From Patescibacteria group bacterium (GTDB lineage: Bacteria > Patescibacteriota > Minisyncoccia > Phycocordibacterales > SBAW01), in contig JAGWIT010000032.1 of assembly GCA_028866155.1 (NCBI GenBank), positions 1 through 10,793 of the forward strand: a stretch of 10,793 nucleotides of DNA, read 5' to 3'. The notes under the pieces were generated by a model. That model saw only the letters and a program-made list of their open reading frames with translations. It made no database searches and was not told the DNA's origin. The position numbers and the translations under genes were made by a program. The stretch's first letter is position 1. Every line of letters begins with the position of its first letter. Below, in pieces: positions 1 to 7,209 of this stretch.

Positions 1-2
1 AA

Positions 3-1214
3 GGCGTCAAGGTCCGCATTGAGGAGGTACGCCAAATTAAGGAACGCGCCGAGGCCGTGCTCTCGCAACGCTCGGATGAATTGGCCAAAATCGCCGGCCT
101 CTCCAAAGAACAGGCTAAAGAGATGCTCTTCAAAGAGCTCGAGCGCGAGGCCGACGAGGACCTCATGGTGCGCGTCCAAAAACTGGAGCGCGACGGGATG
201 GAAAAATTGGAGCGCCGTGCCAAAGAAATTTTGACGACCGCGATACACCGGCTGGGCAACTCGGTCGCATCCGACACGATGGCGACCGCAATAACCATCC
301 CCAACGACGAAATAAAAGGCAAAATCATCGGCAAAGAAGGCCGCAACATCAAGGCGTTTGAGCGCGCGACCGGCTGTGAGGTCATCATCGACGACACGCC
401 TGGCTCTATCGTGCTTTCAAGCTATGATCCGGTGCGCCGCGCAATCGCGCGCATCGCGCTGGAAAATTTGATACTCGACGGCCGCATCCAGCCAGCAAAA
501 ATCGAGGAGACGGTCGAAAAAGCGAAGAGCGAAATCAACAAAATAATAAAAGAAAAGGCCGAGGCGGCCGCCTTTGAGGCCGGCGTGCTCAATCTTGACC
601 CGCGACTCCTGCAGATCCTCGGCCGGCTCTACTTCCGCACGTCCTACGGGCAATCGGTCCTCCAGCACAGCGTCGAAATGGCGCACATCGCCGGCATGAT
701 AGCCGAGGAGCTGGGAGCTAATCCCGCAGTGGCCCGCGCCGGAGCGCTCCTTCACGACATCGGAAAAGCGCTCGACCACGAAGTGCAGGGCACGCATGTC
801 GAGATCGGCCGCCGCATATTGCAGAAGTTCGGCGTCAGCGAAGAGGTCGTCAAAGCGATGCAGGCGCACCACGAAGAATATCCGTACGAGACGGTCGAGA
901 GCGTTATTGTGCAGGTGGCCGATGCGATATCCGGCGGGCGCCCCGGCGCGCGCCGCGACTCGGTTGAGAACTATCTCAAGCGCCTCGCCGACATCGAGGA
1001 GATAGCCAATTCATTCGGCGGCGTTGAGAAGTCCTACGCGATTTCGGCCGGCCGCGAGGTGCGTGTGTTCGTCAAACCCGACGAGATGTCCGACTTTGCC
1101 GCGCGCGAGCTGGCGCGCAACATCGCGACCCGCATCGAGAGCGACCTCAAATACCCCGGCGAGATAAAGGTGCTGGTCATCCGTGAAACAAGAGCTATTG
1201 AGTTCGCCCGGTAG
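3..1214 (+). CDS. rny: Ribonuclease Y, 3' part (5' end outside window)
   Basis: RNase Y is a membrane-anchored endoribonuclease that starts mRNA decay. The reading frame is open from the left edge (first full codon at 3), so the N-terminus is missing; 403 codons plus stop are visible. RNase Y is usually about 500-520 aa, so the membrane anchor and part of the coiled coil probably lie upstream. Visible parts, in order: a charged coiled-coil stretch (about 3-270); a KH RNA-binding domain with the IIGKEGRNIKAFE motif (about 280-480); and an HD phosphohydrolase domain with QHSVEMAHIAG and LLHDIGKALDHE holding the metal-binding His and Asp residues (about 650-960). The C-terminal tail ends KYPGEIKVLVIRETRAIEFAR, typical of the family. 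The GTG at 57 is internal coding sequence, not a start. Base composition is GC-rich, unlike the right third of the window. I see no strong terminator after the stop. Confidence 0.96.
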   Translation, partial: GVKVRIEEVRQIKERAEAVLSQRSDELAKIAGLSKEQAKEMLFKELEREADEDLMVRVQKLERDGMEKLERRAKEILTTAIHRLGNSVASDTMATAITIPNDEIKGKIIGKEGRNIKAFERATGCEVIIDDTPGSIVLSSYDPVRRAIARIALENLILDGRIQPAKIEETVEKAKSEINKIIKEKAEAAAFEAGVLNLDPRLLQILGRLYFRTSYGQSVLQHSVEMAHIAGMIAEELGANPAVARAGALLHDIGKALDHEVQGTHVEIGRRILQKFGVSEEVVKAMQAHHEEYPYETVESVIVQVADAISGGRPGARRDSVENYLKRLADIEEIANSFGGVEKSYAISAGREVRVFVKPDEMSDFAARELARNIATRIESDLKYPGEIKVLVIRETRAIEFAR

Positions 1215-1272
1215 TTGCATTCTGCCTCAGGCGGCGGTATCGTTTTTAAGGCTAGGTCTTCTAAGCAAACGT

Positions 1273-1279
1273 GAGGAGA
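1273..1279 (+). promoter_or_regulatory. Shine-Dalgarno deciding the start of the 175-aa gene
   Basis: GAGGAGA lies 6 nt before the ATG at 1286. It favours that ATG over the in-frame GTG at 1271, which would place the ribosome site inside the coding sequence. It is one of the few clear Shine-Dalgarno sequences in the window. Confidence 0.6.
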
Positions 1280-1285
1280 CGAGAA

Positions 1286-1813
1286 ATGTTCATAATGGGA
1301 AATATTCGCGTTGCATTGAAGCCAGAAGAGGAGAGGCATCCGAGTTTCGTTATCGGCTTGTACAACACGAGGGTCGAGCCGGGCAGAGTCGAAAAGCTTT
1401 TTCGTGAAAAATTTGGGCCCGAGCTCTTCGAAGTAATCCATATGGGCCACGTAGGCCCTCTCTCTAAAGATGAGGCCGAGCGGCAAGTACAAGAGGTGCG
1501 CACCCGGCTGGTAGGACTATGGCCGCACGCACGTCTGTGTGTAGTGGTGACCAGCTATGGGGTATCGATACCGGGTTTGCACTTGCGACCTCCTGCGATT
1601 GCAGATTTTGCGTTGGCCTGTCGGCATCATGCCTGGGTAGTCAAAATCTTAAATCAAAAGACTTTTGACAAGATGCTAGCGGGAGGTGACGTTGCCTATC
1701 CGAACGTGTTCAAGGAAACTAACCAGGCACTCTACGAGCTGGTACGGACCTATCAAAAAACGAACGCCTTAGACAACTCCGTCAAGGCGCTCCCAGCACC
1801 CCATCGCGATTAA
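1286..1813 (+). CDS. Hypothetical protein, 175 aa, not recognised
   Basis: I do not recognise this protein. The start is the ATG at 1286, preceded by GAGGAGA; a second ATG lies 9 nt downstream. It has no signal peptide or membrane segment, so it is probably cytoplasmic. It looks like a compact mixed alpha/beta protein. The N-terminal third (GNIRVALKPEEERHPSFVIG) is followed by a charged helix-like part (VEPGRVEKLFREKFGPELF). A beta-rich core with LCVVVTSYGVSIPG comes next, then a helical C-terminal part with the motif pair ADFALACRHHAWVVK and QALYELVRTYQKT. The double His (RHH) is the only cluster resembling a possible active site, which is weak evidence. It follows rny by 71 bp and ends at its own intrinsic terminator, so it could be read from rny or from its own promoter. 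It may be a lineage-specific family. Confidence 0.8.
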   Translation: MFIMGNIRVALKPEEERHPSFVIGLYNTRVEPGRVEKLFREKFGPELFEVIHMGHVGPLSKDEAERQVQEVRTRLVGLWPHARLCVVVTSYGVSIPGLHLRPPAIADFALACRHHAWVVKILNQKTFDKMLAGGDVAYPNVFKETNQALYELVRTYQKTNALDNSVKALPAPHRD

Positions 1814-1824
1814 AAACTCTCTGG

Positions 1825-1850
1825 GCTCCAGATTTCTGGAGCTTTTTATT
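1825..1850 (+). terminator. Intrinsic terminator after the 175-aa gene
   Basis: A perfect 7-bp stem, GCTCCAG / CTGGAGC, with loop ATTT, is followed directly by TTTTTATTT. It begins 12 nt after the stop codon. Confidence 0.85.
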
Positions 1851-1908
1851 TCATATTCCAAAATTTTTATTGCATTTTTGTCAACTTTTTTCTATCCCAA
1901 CGGCTCTA

Positions 1909-1936
1909 TTGCGCCCTTTTTTGAGAGTTATATACT
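1909..1936 (+). promoter_or_regulatory. Probable promoter of the HU gene
   Basis: TATACT at 1931-1936 is a near-consensus -10 box. TTGCGC at 1909-1914 is a weak -35 with a 16-bp spacer. AT-rich, T-tract DNA from about 1851 lies upstream. Transcription would start near 1943, giving a leader of about 37 nt. I see no clear Shine-Dalgarno before the ATG at 1980. Confidence 0.55.
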
Positions 1937-1979
1937 AATTGGCGCAGGGTATTCCCATTATCAATCAATTTTAAGCCTT

Positions 1980-2252
1980 ATGAATAAGCAAGATATCGCA
2001 GAAAAAGTGCACGGCGTCTTGGGCGGCACCAAGGCCGACGCAGAACGCGCAGTTGAGTCAATGATCGAGGCCGTCGTTTCGACTCTCAAGAAGGGCGACG
2101 AGGTCTCTATCGCAGGCCTCGGCATCTTTAAGACCAAGATGCGCGCCGCTCGCACCGCTCGCAACCCGCGCACTGGCGAGACGGTTCACGTCCCCTCTAT
2201 GCGCGTACCGAAGTTCCAAGCCGCAAAAGCCCTCAAAGAAGCCGTCAAATAG
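1980..2252 (+). CDS. HU/IHF-family histone-like DNA-binding protein
   Basis: This 90-aa protein matches the usual HU length. It should form dimers that bend and compact DNA in the nucleoid. The start is the ATG at 1980 (MNKQDIAEKVHGVLGG); longer in-frame versions from 1878 run through the promoter and lack family similarity. Family marks are the helical N-terminal half (KADAERAVESMIEAVVSTLK), the GDEVSIAGLGIF turn and beta strand, and the DNA-binding arm ARNPRTGETVHVPS, ending in the FQAAKALKEAV helix. The arm carries the conserved RNP-TG pattern with the proline that intercalates into DNA in this family. It is a single-gene unit, with a TATACT promoter upstream and a strong hairpin downstream. 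Whether it is HU or an IHF-like subunit cannot be told from sequence alone. Confidence 0.95.
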   Translation: MNKQDIAEKVHGVLGGTKADAERAVESMIEAVVSTLKKGDEVSIAGLGIFKTKMRAARTARNPRTGETVHVPSMRVPKFQAAKALKEAVK

Positions 2253-2269
2253 TGTTTTTGTTCCTCTCG

Positions 2270-2307
2270 AAAGAAAAATCCCTCAGTATACTGAGGGATT
2301 TTTCTTT
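2270..2307. terminator. Bidirectional intrinsic terminator between hu and the convergent surface-protein gene
   Basis: There is a perfect inverted repeat with 17-bp arms (2270-2286 and 2291-2307) around the loop TATA. The GC core is ATCCCTCAG / CTGAGGGAT, flanked by an A-tract on one side and TTTTTCTTT on the other, so it can terminate in both directions. It lies between the hu stop (2252) and the stop of the - strand gene (2322). Confidence 0.92.
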
Positions 2308-2321
2308 AATGCGGATATTTT

Positions 2322-4712
2322 TTAAATCTCCTTGATCTGCGGCACGACTCCAACGTTCGTTGTTGCCGATGCAGACCCGCACGTGAGCGTAAAGTTGGTG
2401 TTCGTGGTGATTGCGTTCGTGGCGATAGACCCCTGCACGCCATCCGTCGGGTTGATGTTGGCATTGAAGCCGTTCGTCCCCACTATGGAGCATTGTGCCG
2501 GCGGATTTGAAACCGTCCAATACAGCATCGTGGTTTTTCCTGCGCGCACGCGGGGTGGGTTGGAGTAGAAGTCGCCACTACCGATAGAAGGTTGCGCCGT
2601 TCCAACGTCAACAGAAGTATTGCAGGTGCCGGTGCTGCCGTTGCTGACGCTCATCGTGTACAGGTAGGTGCCGGAAGTACTTGGCGCCGTGACCGAGCCG
2701 GAGCCGTCGGGGAGCGTCGGATTTGAGATAACGGTTGTTGCTCCCTGCACAACTGAACCTGACGTTGGGCTATTCGCCGACATCCACGTTAGCGTGAAAG
2801 CCGCGCCAGGAGTAACCGATGACGCAGGACCGCTTAAAGTGCAAGCTGGCGCAGCATCCTCGATGAAAGTAACCTGGCTGAAGTCGATCCACCCCACGAT
2901 GTCACTGCCCCACGCATAACCGGTGAACGTACCTGAAGCATTTGCCCCTCCCGGGAGCGCCGGTCCATAGCCGAGGGCGGAGTCGCCCAATTTAATGCAG
3001 CCGTCCCAGCCGTTGTTATCGGCGGCAAGCGCTTTTGCCCACCCGCTGAGCGCGCCGTCAACGAGCGTAGCCGTCGACCCGCATGCCGCCACATCTCTTG
3101 AGTTGAAGCTTATCCAGCCTATATTGTCGCTCCAGGCATAGCCGGCGAGCGTGTTGTCATTGTTGACCGCCACGACTGAATTAATAAAACTTATCCAGCC
3201 GATGTTGTCGCTCCAGGCGTATCCGGAGAGCTGACCTTGACGGTTCGCGTCACTGGCAAAGCTCTGGATGCTCCCGTATCCGGTGCCGCCGGAGTTGGTT
3301 GCATACGCTCTAAAGTAGTAGGTGGTGTTGGCGCTCAAGCCTGAAAGAGCGCTGTTAAATGAAGCGGTGCCGGTTTGCGCGCCGAGCGTCGTCGTCGAGA
3401 CGTTGCTGGCGAGCGTTGAAACAGTGCTCCAGGCGAAGCCGCTTTGTGTCGCGTCGGCTCCACCGGCCGCAGTGATGGAGCCGAAGAGCGTTGCGGTGTT
3501 GGGCGTAAAGCTCTCCGCGAAGTTGGTGCTAACGGAAGGCACAACAACTGGCGGCGTATAGGTGATGACGATGATGCCTTGGGCGCCCGCGCCGCCGGAG
3601 GTGCCACCGGTCAGCGTGCCGCAGACACCACTTCCATTGACGAAACATCCCACGGCACCACCAGCGCCGCCACCACCACCGTACAGACCGCCGTTAGCAC
3701 CATTGCCGCCAGTCAGATTGCAAGTGCCGCTATTGCTGCTAATACCCACGCCGCCGCCCGAGCCGCCGCCGCCGCCCGAGCCGTGGGTGGTATTCCACTC
3801 GGTGCCCGCCCCTCCAACACCCCCCGCGCCGCCGGTGAAAGTGCCACATCCAACATTACTCAAAGTAGCGTTTATACCGCCGCCTCCGCCGCCTCCGCCT
3901 CCGGAGGTACCGGCGGTGCCTGCGTTGGCGGTTGGACTTGCGGTAGTGCCCCCTGCGCCGCTCCCGGAGCTAGAGATATTATTGCCGCCCGCACCGCCTG
4001 TGGTAGTGACTGCGTTCGACCCGACAGCGCCGCCGCCGTTGCCTCCTCCGCCGCCGCCAGCGGTGGCACCGCCAGCGTCGCCGCCAGCCGCTCCCGCTCC
4101 CGATGGGCCTGCGGCTCCTGCTCCCGCAGAGCGCGGGTTATTGCTCGACGTACCACCCGAAAATTTGGTGCCGCCGACGCCGCTTGCCGATGAACCTCCT
4201 GCACCTGCCGTCGCAGTCGTACCGCCGCCACCGCCCTTGGCGCCCGCCTGCACTGCGGTGCCGCTGATAGACGCGCAGTTTGATGTGCTATTGCAAAAGT
4301 AGGTGTCTCCTCCGGTACCGCCGCTACCGCCCGATCCCGATCCGGCGGTACCAGCCGTCCCGACTACGTAGGCAACCGAAGCTCCGGGCGTAAGCGACAC
4401 GTTAGTAGCCTTAGAGTATGCCCCGCCGCCACCGGCTCTGCCGCTTGTCGCAGCGGTGGCGGATGCTCCACCGCCGCCGCCGCCGATGACTTCAATGGTG
4501 TTGTTGGAGCTGTTCCAATCCGAGGGAACGGTCCAGCTCGTGCCGGAGGTGAGATATCCGCGGCACACGCCTCCGCCGATATCGGTGCCAAAACCGCACG
4601 TAATCGCGCTTGCTGTTGGCGGGTTGGCACCGAGCGCCGCAAGCACAACCACCGCCGCAATGGCGGCGGCGCGGTGCGTTTGTTTGCTTAAGGGGAGTTT
4701 CGTAAACTTCAA
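2322..4712 (-). CDS. Secreted glycine-rich surface protein with Fn3-like, GYAW-repeat and Ig-like domains
   Basis: This 796-aa exported protein probably serves as a cell-surface or adhesive structure; no enzyme motif is visible. I chose the TTG at 4712 because TATACT ends 7 nt upstream and because the protein then begins with a signal peptide (MKFTKLPLSKQTHR, a hydrophobic core, cleavage near TASA). Upstream codons would run through the promoter. Domains: signal peptide 1-36; a glycine-rich domain about 50-378, opening SGTSWTVPSDW and full of GGGGGG runs; an Fn3-like domain about 385-480 (GLSANTTYYFRAYATNSGG); four GYAW-type repeats about 492-611 (two GYAWSDNIGWISF, one GWAKALAADNNGW, one GYAWGSDIVGWIDF); two Ig-like domains about 620-700 and 707-794 with paired cysteines. 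There is no LPXTG motif or C-terminal membrane helix, so the mode of surface attachment is unknown. It is convergent with hu and divergent from the small exported-protein pair. Confidence 0.88.
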   Translation of the reverse strand: MKFTKLPLSKQTHRAAAIAAVVVLAALGANPPTASAITCGFGTDIGGGVCRGYLTSGTSWTVPSDWNSSNNTIEVIGGGGGGASATAATSGRAGGGGAYSKATNVSLTPGASVAYVVGTAGTAGSGSGGSGGTGGDTYFCNSTSNCASISGTAVQAGAKGGGGGTTATAGAGGSSASGVGGTKFSGGTSSNNPRSAGAGAAGPSGAGAAGGDAGGATAGGGGGGNGGGAVGSNAVTTTGGAGGNNISSSGSGAGGTTASPTANAGTAGTSGGGGGGGGGINATLSNVGCGTFTGGAGGVGGAGTEWNTTHGSGGGGGSGGGVGISSNSGTCNLTGGNGANGGLYGGGGGAGGAVGCFVNGSGVCGTLTGGTSGGAGAQGIIVITYTPPVVVPSVSTNFAESFTPNTATLFGSITAAGGADATQSGFAWSTVSTLASNVSTTTLGAQTGTASFNSALSGLSANTTYYFRAYATNSGGTGYGSIQSFASDANRQGQLSGYAWSDNIGWISFINSVVAVNNDNTLAGYAWSDNIGWISFNSRDVAACGSTATLVDGALSGWAKALAADNNGWDGCIKLGDSALGYGPALPGGANASGTFTGYAWGSDIVGWIDFSQVTFIEDAAPACTLSGPASSVTPGAAFTLTWMSANSPTSGSVVQGATTVISNPTLPDGSGSVTAPSTSGTYLYTMSVSNGSTGTCNTSVDVGTAQPSIGSGDFYSNPPRVRAGKTTMLYWTVSNPPAQCSIVGTNGFNANINPTDGVQGSIATNAITTNTNFTLTCGSASATTNVGVVPQIKEI
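3109..3150 (-). repeat. GYAW-repeat coding unit, copy 1 of a near-identical DNA pair
   Basis: 42 bp encoding part of GYAWSDNIGWIS. It matches the unit at 3190-3231 at 37 of 42 positions, indicating recent internal duplication or conversion within the surface-protein gene. Confidence 0.8.
3190..3231 (-). repeat. GYAW-repeat coding unit, copy 2 of a near-identical DNA pair
   Basis: 42 bp, 37 of 42 identical to 3109-3150 and in the same reading frame. The two other GYAW-like units of the protein (near 2990-3058 and 2880-2935) are much more diverged. Confidence 0.8.
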
Positions 4713-4725
4713 CGCGTTTAGTATA
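4713..4725 (-). promoter_or_regulatory. -10 box and start region of the glycine-rich surface protein gene
   Basis: On the - strand TATACT (4725-4720) is followed by 7 nt and then the TTG start at 4712. Transcription would begin at or next to the start codon, so the mRNA would have almost no leader. No good -35 box is visible. Confidence 0.5.
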
Positions 4726-4775
4726 TACCTCCCGCGCAAGGCGCGGCGTCCGCGGATGGACGCACAGGGCACAGA

Positions 4776-4784
4776 AGTGGATAA
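4776..4784 (-). other. DnaA-box-like 9-mer in the divergent intergenic region
   Basis: AGTGGATAA reads TTATCCACT on the - strand, 8 of 9 against TTATCCACA. A single site like this may be chance; it is listed because two similar sites occur in the right third. Confidence 0.25.
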
Positions 4785-4810
4785 CCCGTTTGGGGGGCGC
4801 CTACAGGCTA

Positions 4811-4822
4811 TATGATGGATGC
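4811..4822 (+). promoter_or_regulatory. -10 box immediately before the 156-aa gene (leaderless type)
   Basis: TATGAT (4811-4816) is followed by exactly 6 nt and then ATG at 4823. A weak -35-like TTTGGG lies at 4789-4794 with a 16-bp spacer. There is no Shine-Dalgarno. The arrangement fits a leaderless mRNA. Confidence 0.5.
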
Positions 4823-5293
4823 ATGAAGCGCATCCGTCCGCTCTTTGAGGCAATGTCTCGGGGCGCGGTCATTGGTCTCATTGGGCTCGCAGTTGCGGGA
4901 GCAGCGCTCGCCTGGACAGGCCCTTCTGGATCGCCGCCCAACAACAACACGCCGGCTCCGATCAATGTGAGCAGCACTGCGCAGACAAAGTCTGGCGCGC
5001 TCGACATTATGGGCAATGTCGGCATCGGCACGACAAGCCCGGCAGGAAACCTGGATGTGAACGGCAGCTTATGCATCAGCGGTAGTTGTATAACGTCATG
5101 GGTCGCGGCATCCCCCGCGGTATTCGGCGGGATGTTTAGGTTACTCTATGGATCCACGTGCTCTACATACACCAATCCCTTTACCGGAAGCTGCAGCTGC
5201 CCCGGATGGGCTCCATATTCTCACGTCTGGACTAGCGGTATATTGGATGCATCAAATTATTGGGAAGCTTTTTACTTCTGTTCGAATAGATAA
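4823..5293 (+). CDS. Small exported protein with NVGIGTTSP module and cysteine-rich tail
   Basis: 156 aa. The function is unknown; it is probably exported and exposed on the surface. The start is the ATG at 4823, set by the -10 box 6 nt upstream; the in-frame ATG at 4790 lies before the promoter. Residues 1-31 form a signal peptide or anchor (MKRIRPLFEAMSRG, a hydrophobic stretch, AALAW). Next are a Pro/Asn-rich linker (GPSGSPPNNNTPAP, about 33-46) and the module KSGALDIMGNVGIGTTSP...LDVNGSLCISGSC (57-89). This module resembles the stem of trimeric phage tail-fibre or pilus-associated proteins and, as I recall, recurs in Parcubacteria with varied C-termini. The tail holds CSTYTNPFTGSCSCPGW and ends YFCSNR. 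Cysteines at 84, 89, 113, 124, 126 and 153 could form disulfides outside the cell. The next gene begins 20 bp downstream and is likely co-transcribed. Confidence 0.82.
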   Translation: MKRIRPLFEAMSRGAVIGLIGLAVAGAALAWTGPSGSPPNNNTPAPINVSSTAQTKSGALDIMGNVGIGTTSPAGNLDVNGSLCISGSCITSWVAASPAVFGGMFRLLYGSTCSTYTNPFTGSCSCPGWAPYSHVWTSGILDASNYWEAFYFCSNR

Positions 5294-5313
5294 GTATGGT
5301 TAAGTAACGCGTC

Positions 5314-5892
5314 ATGTATTTTGACCAACAAAAAATCTTACTGGGCGCAGTGGTGCTCCTTATCATCGGAGAAGCCAGTCTCTTTTATCTCTATGCATCG
5401 GGGGCCTCTCCACTGAAGGCTGTCCCCCAAGCCACTAACACTCAGGCACCTCAACCGGTCGACGCGGGCGCTTCTGCCAACGTATCCCCCGGCTCTGCGA
5501 TTAAGGACATGTTCGGCACGGTGAGCAGCGTGTCAGGTAACACGCTCACCTATGTCGCGGGGCAGACGAGTATAAAAGTATCGGTGCCCGCGAACGTGCT
5601 CCTGGGAGCCATTACCGGCCCCAGTGACTCAGCGGCCATGCAGCAAGCGCTGGACGCATACAACAAACAGCTTGCCGTGCTTCTCCGCGATCCGCAAAAA
5701 AACCAAGTGGCAATCGAGACGCTTATGCTGCCGGTCGCGGCAGCGCCCCTGCGGCTCTCCGACCTCAAGCCGGGCGACACCGTAGACGTGAAGTACAATC
5801 AGCTCCAAAGCTCCGGTAGCTCGTATGCGGTGATGGCGGTCTATCGCATACCCGCCCTCCCGCCTGCAGCAGCAGCCGGTTCGCAATATTAA
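5314..5892 (+). CDS. Membrane-anchored hypothetical protein with a small beta domain
   Basis: 192 aa, function unknown. The N-terminus is short and followed by one hydrophobic segment (about 9-27, ILLGAVVLLIIGEASLFYLY), so it should be a single-pass or signal-anchored protein with its C-terminal part outside the cell. A low-complexity Ala/Pro/Gln linker (about 32-60) leads to a domain at about 64-180. That domain begins MFGTVSSVSGNTLTYVAG and ends LKPGDTVDVKYNQLQ. The pattern 'GTV-V-G-TLT ... L-PGD-V' is seen in DUF5666-like beta-barrel proteins; I consider the resemblance suggestive only. The middle (about 105-135, AMQQALDAYNKQLAVLLRDP) is helical. It follows the 156-aa exported protein by 20 bp on the same strand, so an operon is likely. 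No Shine-Dalgarno is visible at the ATG. Confidence 0.8.
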   Translation: MYFDQQKILLGAVVLLIIGEASLFYLYASGASPLKAVPQATNTQAPQPVDAGASANVSPGSAIKDMFGTVSSVSGNTLTYVAGQTSIKVSVPANVLLGAITGPSDSAAMQQALDAYNKQLAVLLRDPQKNQVAIETLMLPVAAAPLRLSDLKPGDTVDVKYNQLQSSGSSYAVMAVYRIPALPPAAAAGSQY

Positions 5893-5917
5893 TTTGCTCA
5901 TGGGTCTCTGACTCGTG

Positions 5918-5988
5918 TGCGGGATGGGAGAATCGAACTCCCAACTACAGTTTGGAAAACTGTCGTTTTGCCACTAAACTAATCCCGC
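5918..5988 (-). tRNA. tRNA-Gly(TCC)
   Basis: A full cloverleaf on the - strand: acceptor GCGGGAT / ATCCCGC (7 bp), D-stem GTTT/AAAC, anticodon stem ACAGT/ACTGT with loop TTTCCAA (anticodon TCC), T-stem GGGAG/CTCCC with loop TTCGATT, discriminator A. It is 71 nt without CCA; the genomic bases after the discriminator are CAC, so the CCA end must be added by an enzyme. Confidence 0.96.
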
Positions 5989-6030
5989 TTGTCCTTCGTA
6001 GCCCTGGCGAAGTCGGACCTTGCTCTCGAG

Positions 6031-6042
6031 TATACTGTGGTT
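6031..6042 (+). promoter_or_regulatory. -10 box immediately before the protease gene (leaderless type)
   Basis: TATACT (6031-6036) is followed by exactly 6 nt and then ATG at 6043. There is no Shine-Dalgarno and no convincing -35. It lies just beyond the 5' end of the opposite-strand tRNA-Gly. Confidence 0.55.
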
Positions 6043-7209
6043 ATGGGCTTTTTCAATCAAATCCTTATATTTTTTCAGTTTCTCGTAGCGGTGGCGGTCG
6101 CGACCGCTCACCTGCTCCTCGGCGGCACCACCTCCCTTTCGATAACTTCACCCCTGCCCTCCCCGCCGGCAACAACGACCATCGCAGCATCCACCAAATC
6201 TACATCTACCACCACGTCGCTAAAAAGTGCGGCCATAAAACCGGCGCCAAAAACGGCCACAACCCTGCCGAACGTCTCTGCAGTTGCCACCACTCCTCCC
6301 CCGCAACAGCCAATCGCGGCCCAAAGCGCCGAGGAGGTCAACGCCAATACCCGCGCCTCGCTGGTCAATATTTTATGCACCACAGCGGCCGGCGGCTCGT
6401 TCGCGCCGATAAGCGGCAGCGGCGTCATCATCGACTCGCGTGGCATTGTGCTCACCAACGCGCACGTGGGCCAGTTTTTCCTCTTGCGCGATTATGGCGC
6501 GCCGGGCAACATTAATTGCATTCTGCGCACCGGCAGCCCCGCACAGGCGGCCTATACTGCCGAGCTGCTCTACCTCCCGCCCGTTTGGATTGACGCCAAT
6601 GTGAGCGAAATAAATTCCCAACACGCCACCGGCACCGGCGAAAACGATTACTCATTCTTGCGCATCACCGGCACCACCGGACCAGGCATTACCCTGCCCG
6701 CGTCCTTCCCCGCGCTCGCGATGACTGCCACAACTCCCGACGATGGCGACCAAATGCTCCTTGCCGCCTACCCTGCCGGATTCTTTGGCGGTGAGACGAT
6801 TCAGCTGAATTTGTACATTACTTCGGCAATAGCAGTTGTGCAGCAGCTTTATACCTACAACGACCCGACGCATGTCGACGCGATAGATGTCGGCGGCACG
6901 GTCGTCTCGCAAAGCGGCGCCTCAGGCGGCGCCGTGGTTCGCCTCACCGACGGCCCGTCTCACCAGGGCGGGGCCGAGGCAGGCAAGCTGGTCGGCATCA
7001 TCTCGACCGACACGGCGAGTAGCACCACCGCCGGCCGCGAGCTTGATGCCATAACCATCGCTCACATCGACCGAAGCCTCGCGGATGAAGGCCAGGGCGG
7101 TATAGTCCAACTCTTAACTGGTGATCTTGCCGTCAAAGCTGCGAATTTTGCAACAACTACCGCCCCGAGCGAAACAAAAAAGCTCGAGGATGTGTTGAAT
7201 AAACAATAA
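6043..7209 (+). CDS. Exported trypsin-like serine protease
   Basis: A 388-aa secreted or membrane-tethered protease of the trypsin/chymotrypsin fold. The ATG at 6043 is preferred because the -10 box ends 6 nt before it and because the protein then begins with a hydrophobic signal/anchor (about 4-27, FNQILIFFQFLVAVAVATAHLLLGG). Residues 30-95 are a Thr/Ser/Pro/Ala-rich spacer, probably in or across the cell envelope. The protease domain spans about 100-345 with the full triad visible: His141 in VLTNAHVG, Asp202 in ENDYSFLRI and Ser294 in SQSGASGGAVV. After the domain, about 40 residues form a helical tail (AHIDRSLADEGQ ... TKKLEDVLNKQ). No PDZ domain follows, so it is shorter than DegP/HtrA proteins. 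The substrate is unknown. The gene stands alone; its TAA abuts the stop of the convergent methyltransferase gene. Confidence 0.92.
   Translation: MGFFNQILIFFQFLVAVAVATAHLLLGGTTSLSITSPLPSPPATTTIAASTKSTSTTTSLKSAAIKPAPKTATTLPNVSAVATTPPPQQPIAAQSAEEVNANTRASLVNILCTTAAGGSFAPISGSGVIIDSRGIVLTNAHVGQFFLLRDYGAPGNINCILRTGSPAQAAYTAELLYLPPVWIDANVSEINSQHATGTGENDYSFLRITGTTGPGITLPASFPALAMTATTPDDGDQMLLAAYPAGFFGGETIQLNLYITSAIAVVQQLYTYNDPTHVDAIDVGGTVVSQSGASGGAVVRLTDGPSHQGGAEAGKLVGIISTDTASSTTAGRELDAITIAHIDRSLADEGQGGIVQLLTGDLAVKAANFATTTAPSETKKLEDVLNKQ

Noticed and set aside
417..872. Antisense open frames within rny and other genes
   Set aside because: They are shadows of strongly supported genes in GC-rich sequence with no signals of their own.
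1215..1250. Possible terminator after rny (GCC TCA GGC followed by GTTTTT)
   Set aside because: The stem is only 3 bp and the T-tract is offset; not supportable.
1878..1979. N-terminal extension of the HU protein
   Set aside because: It would contain the promoter with TATACT; HU proteins are about 90 aa and the ATG at 1980 gives exactly that.
3562..4302. Proline-rich 246-aa open frame on the + strand
   Set aside because: It is the antisense shadow of the glycine-rich domain (GGN codons read as NCC). It has no start signals and only poly-proline composition; the - strand frame has a signal peptide and recognisable domains.
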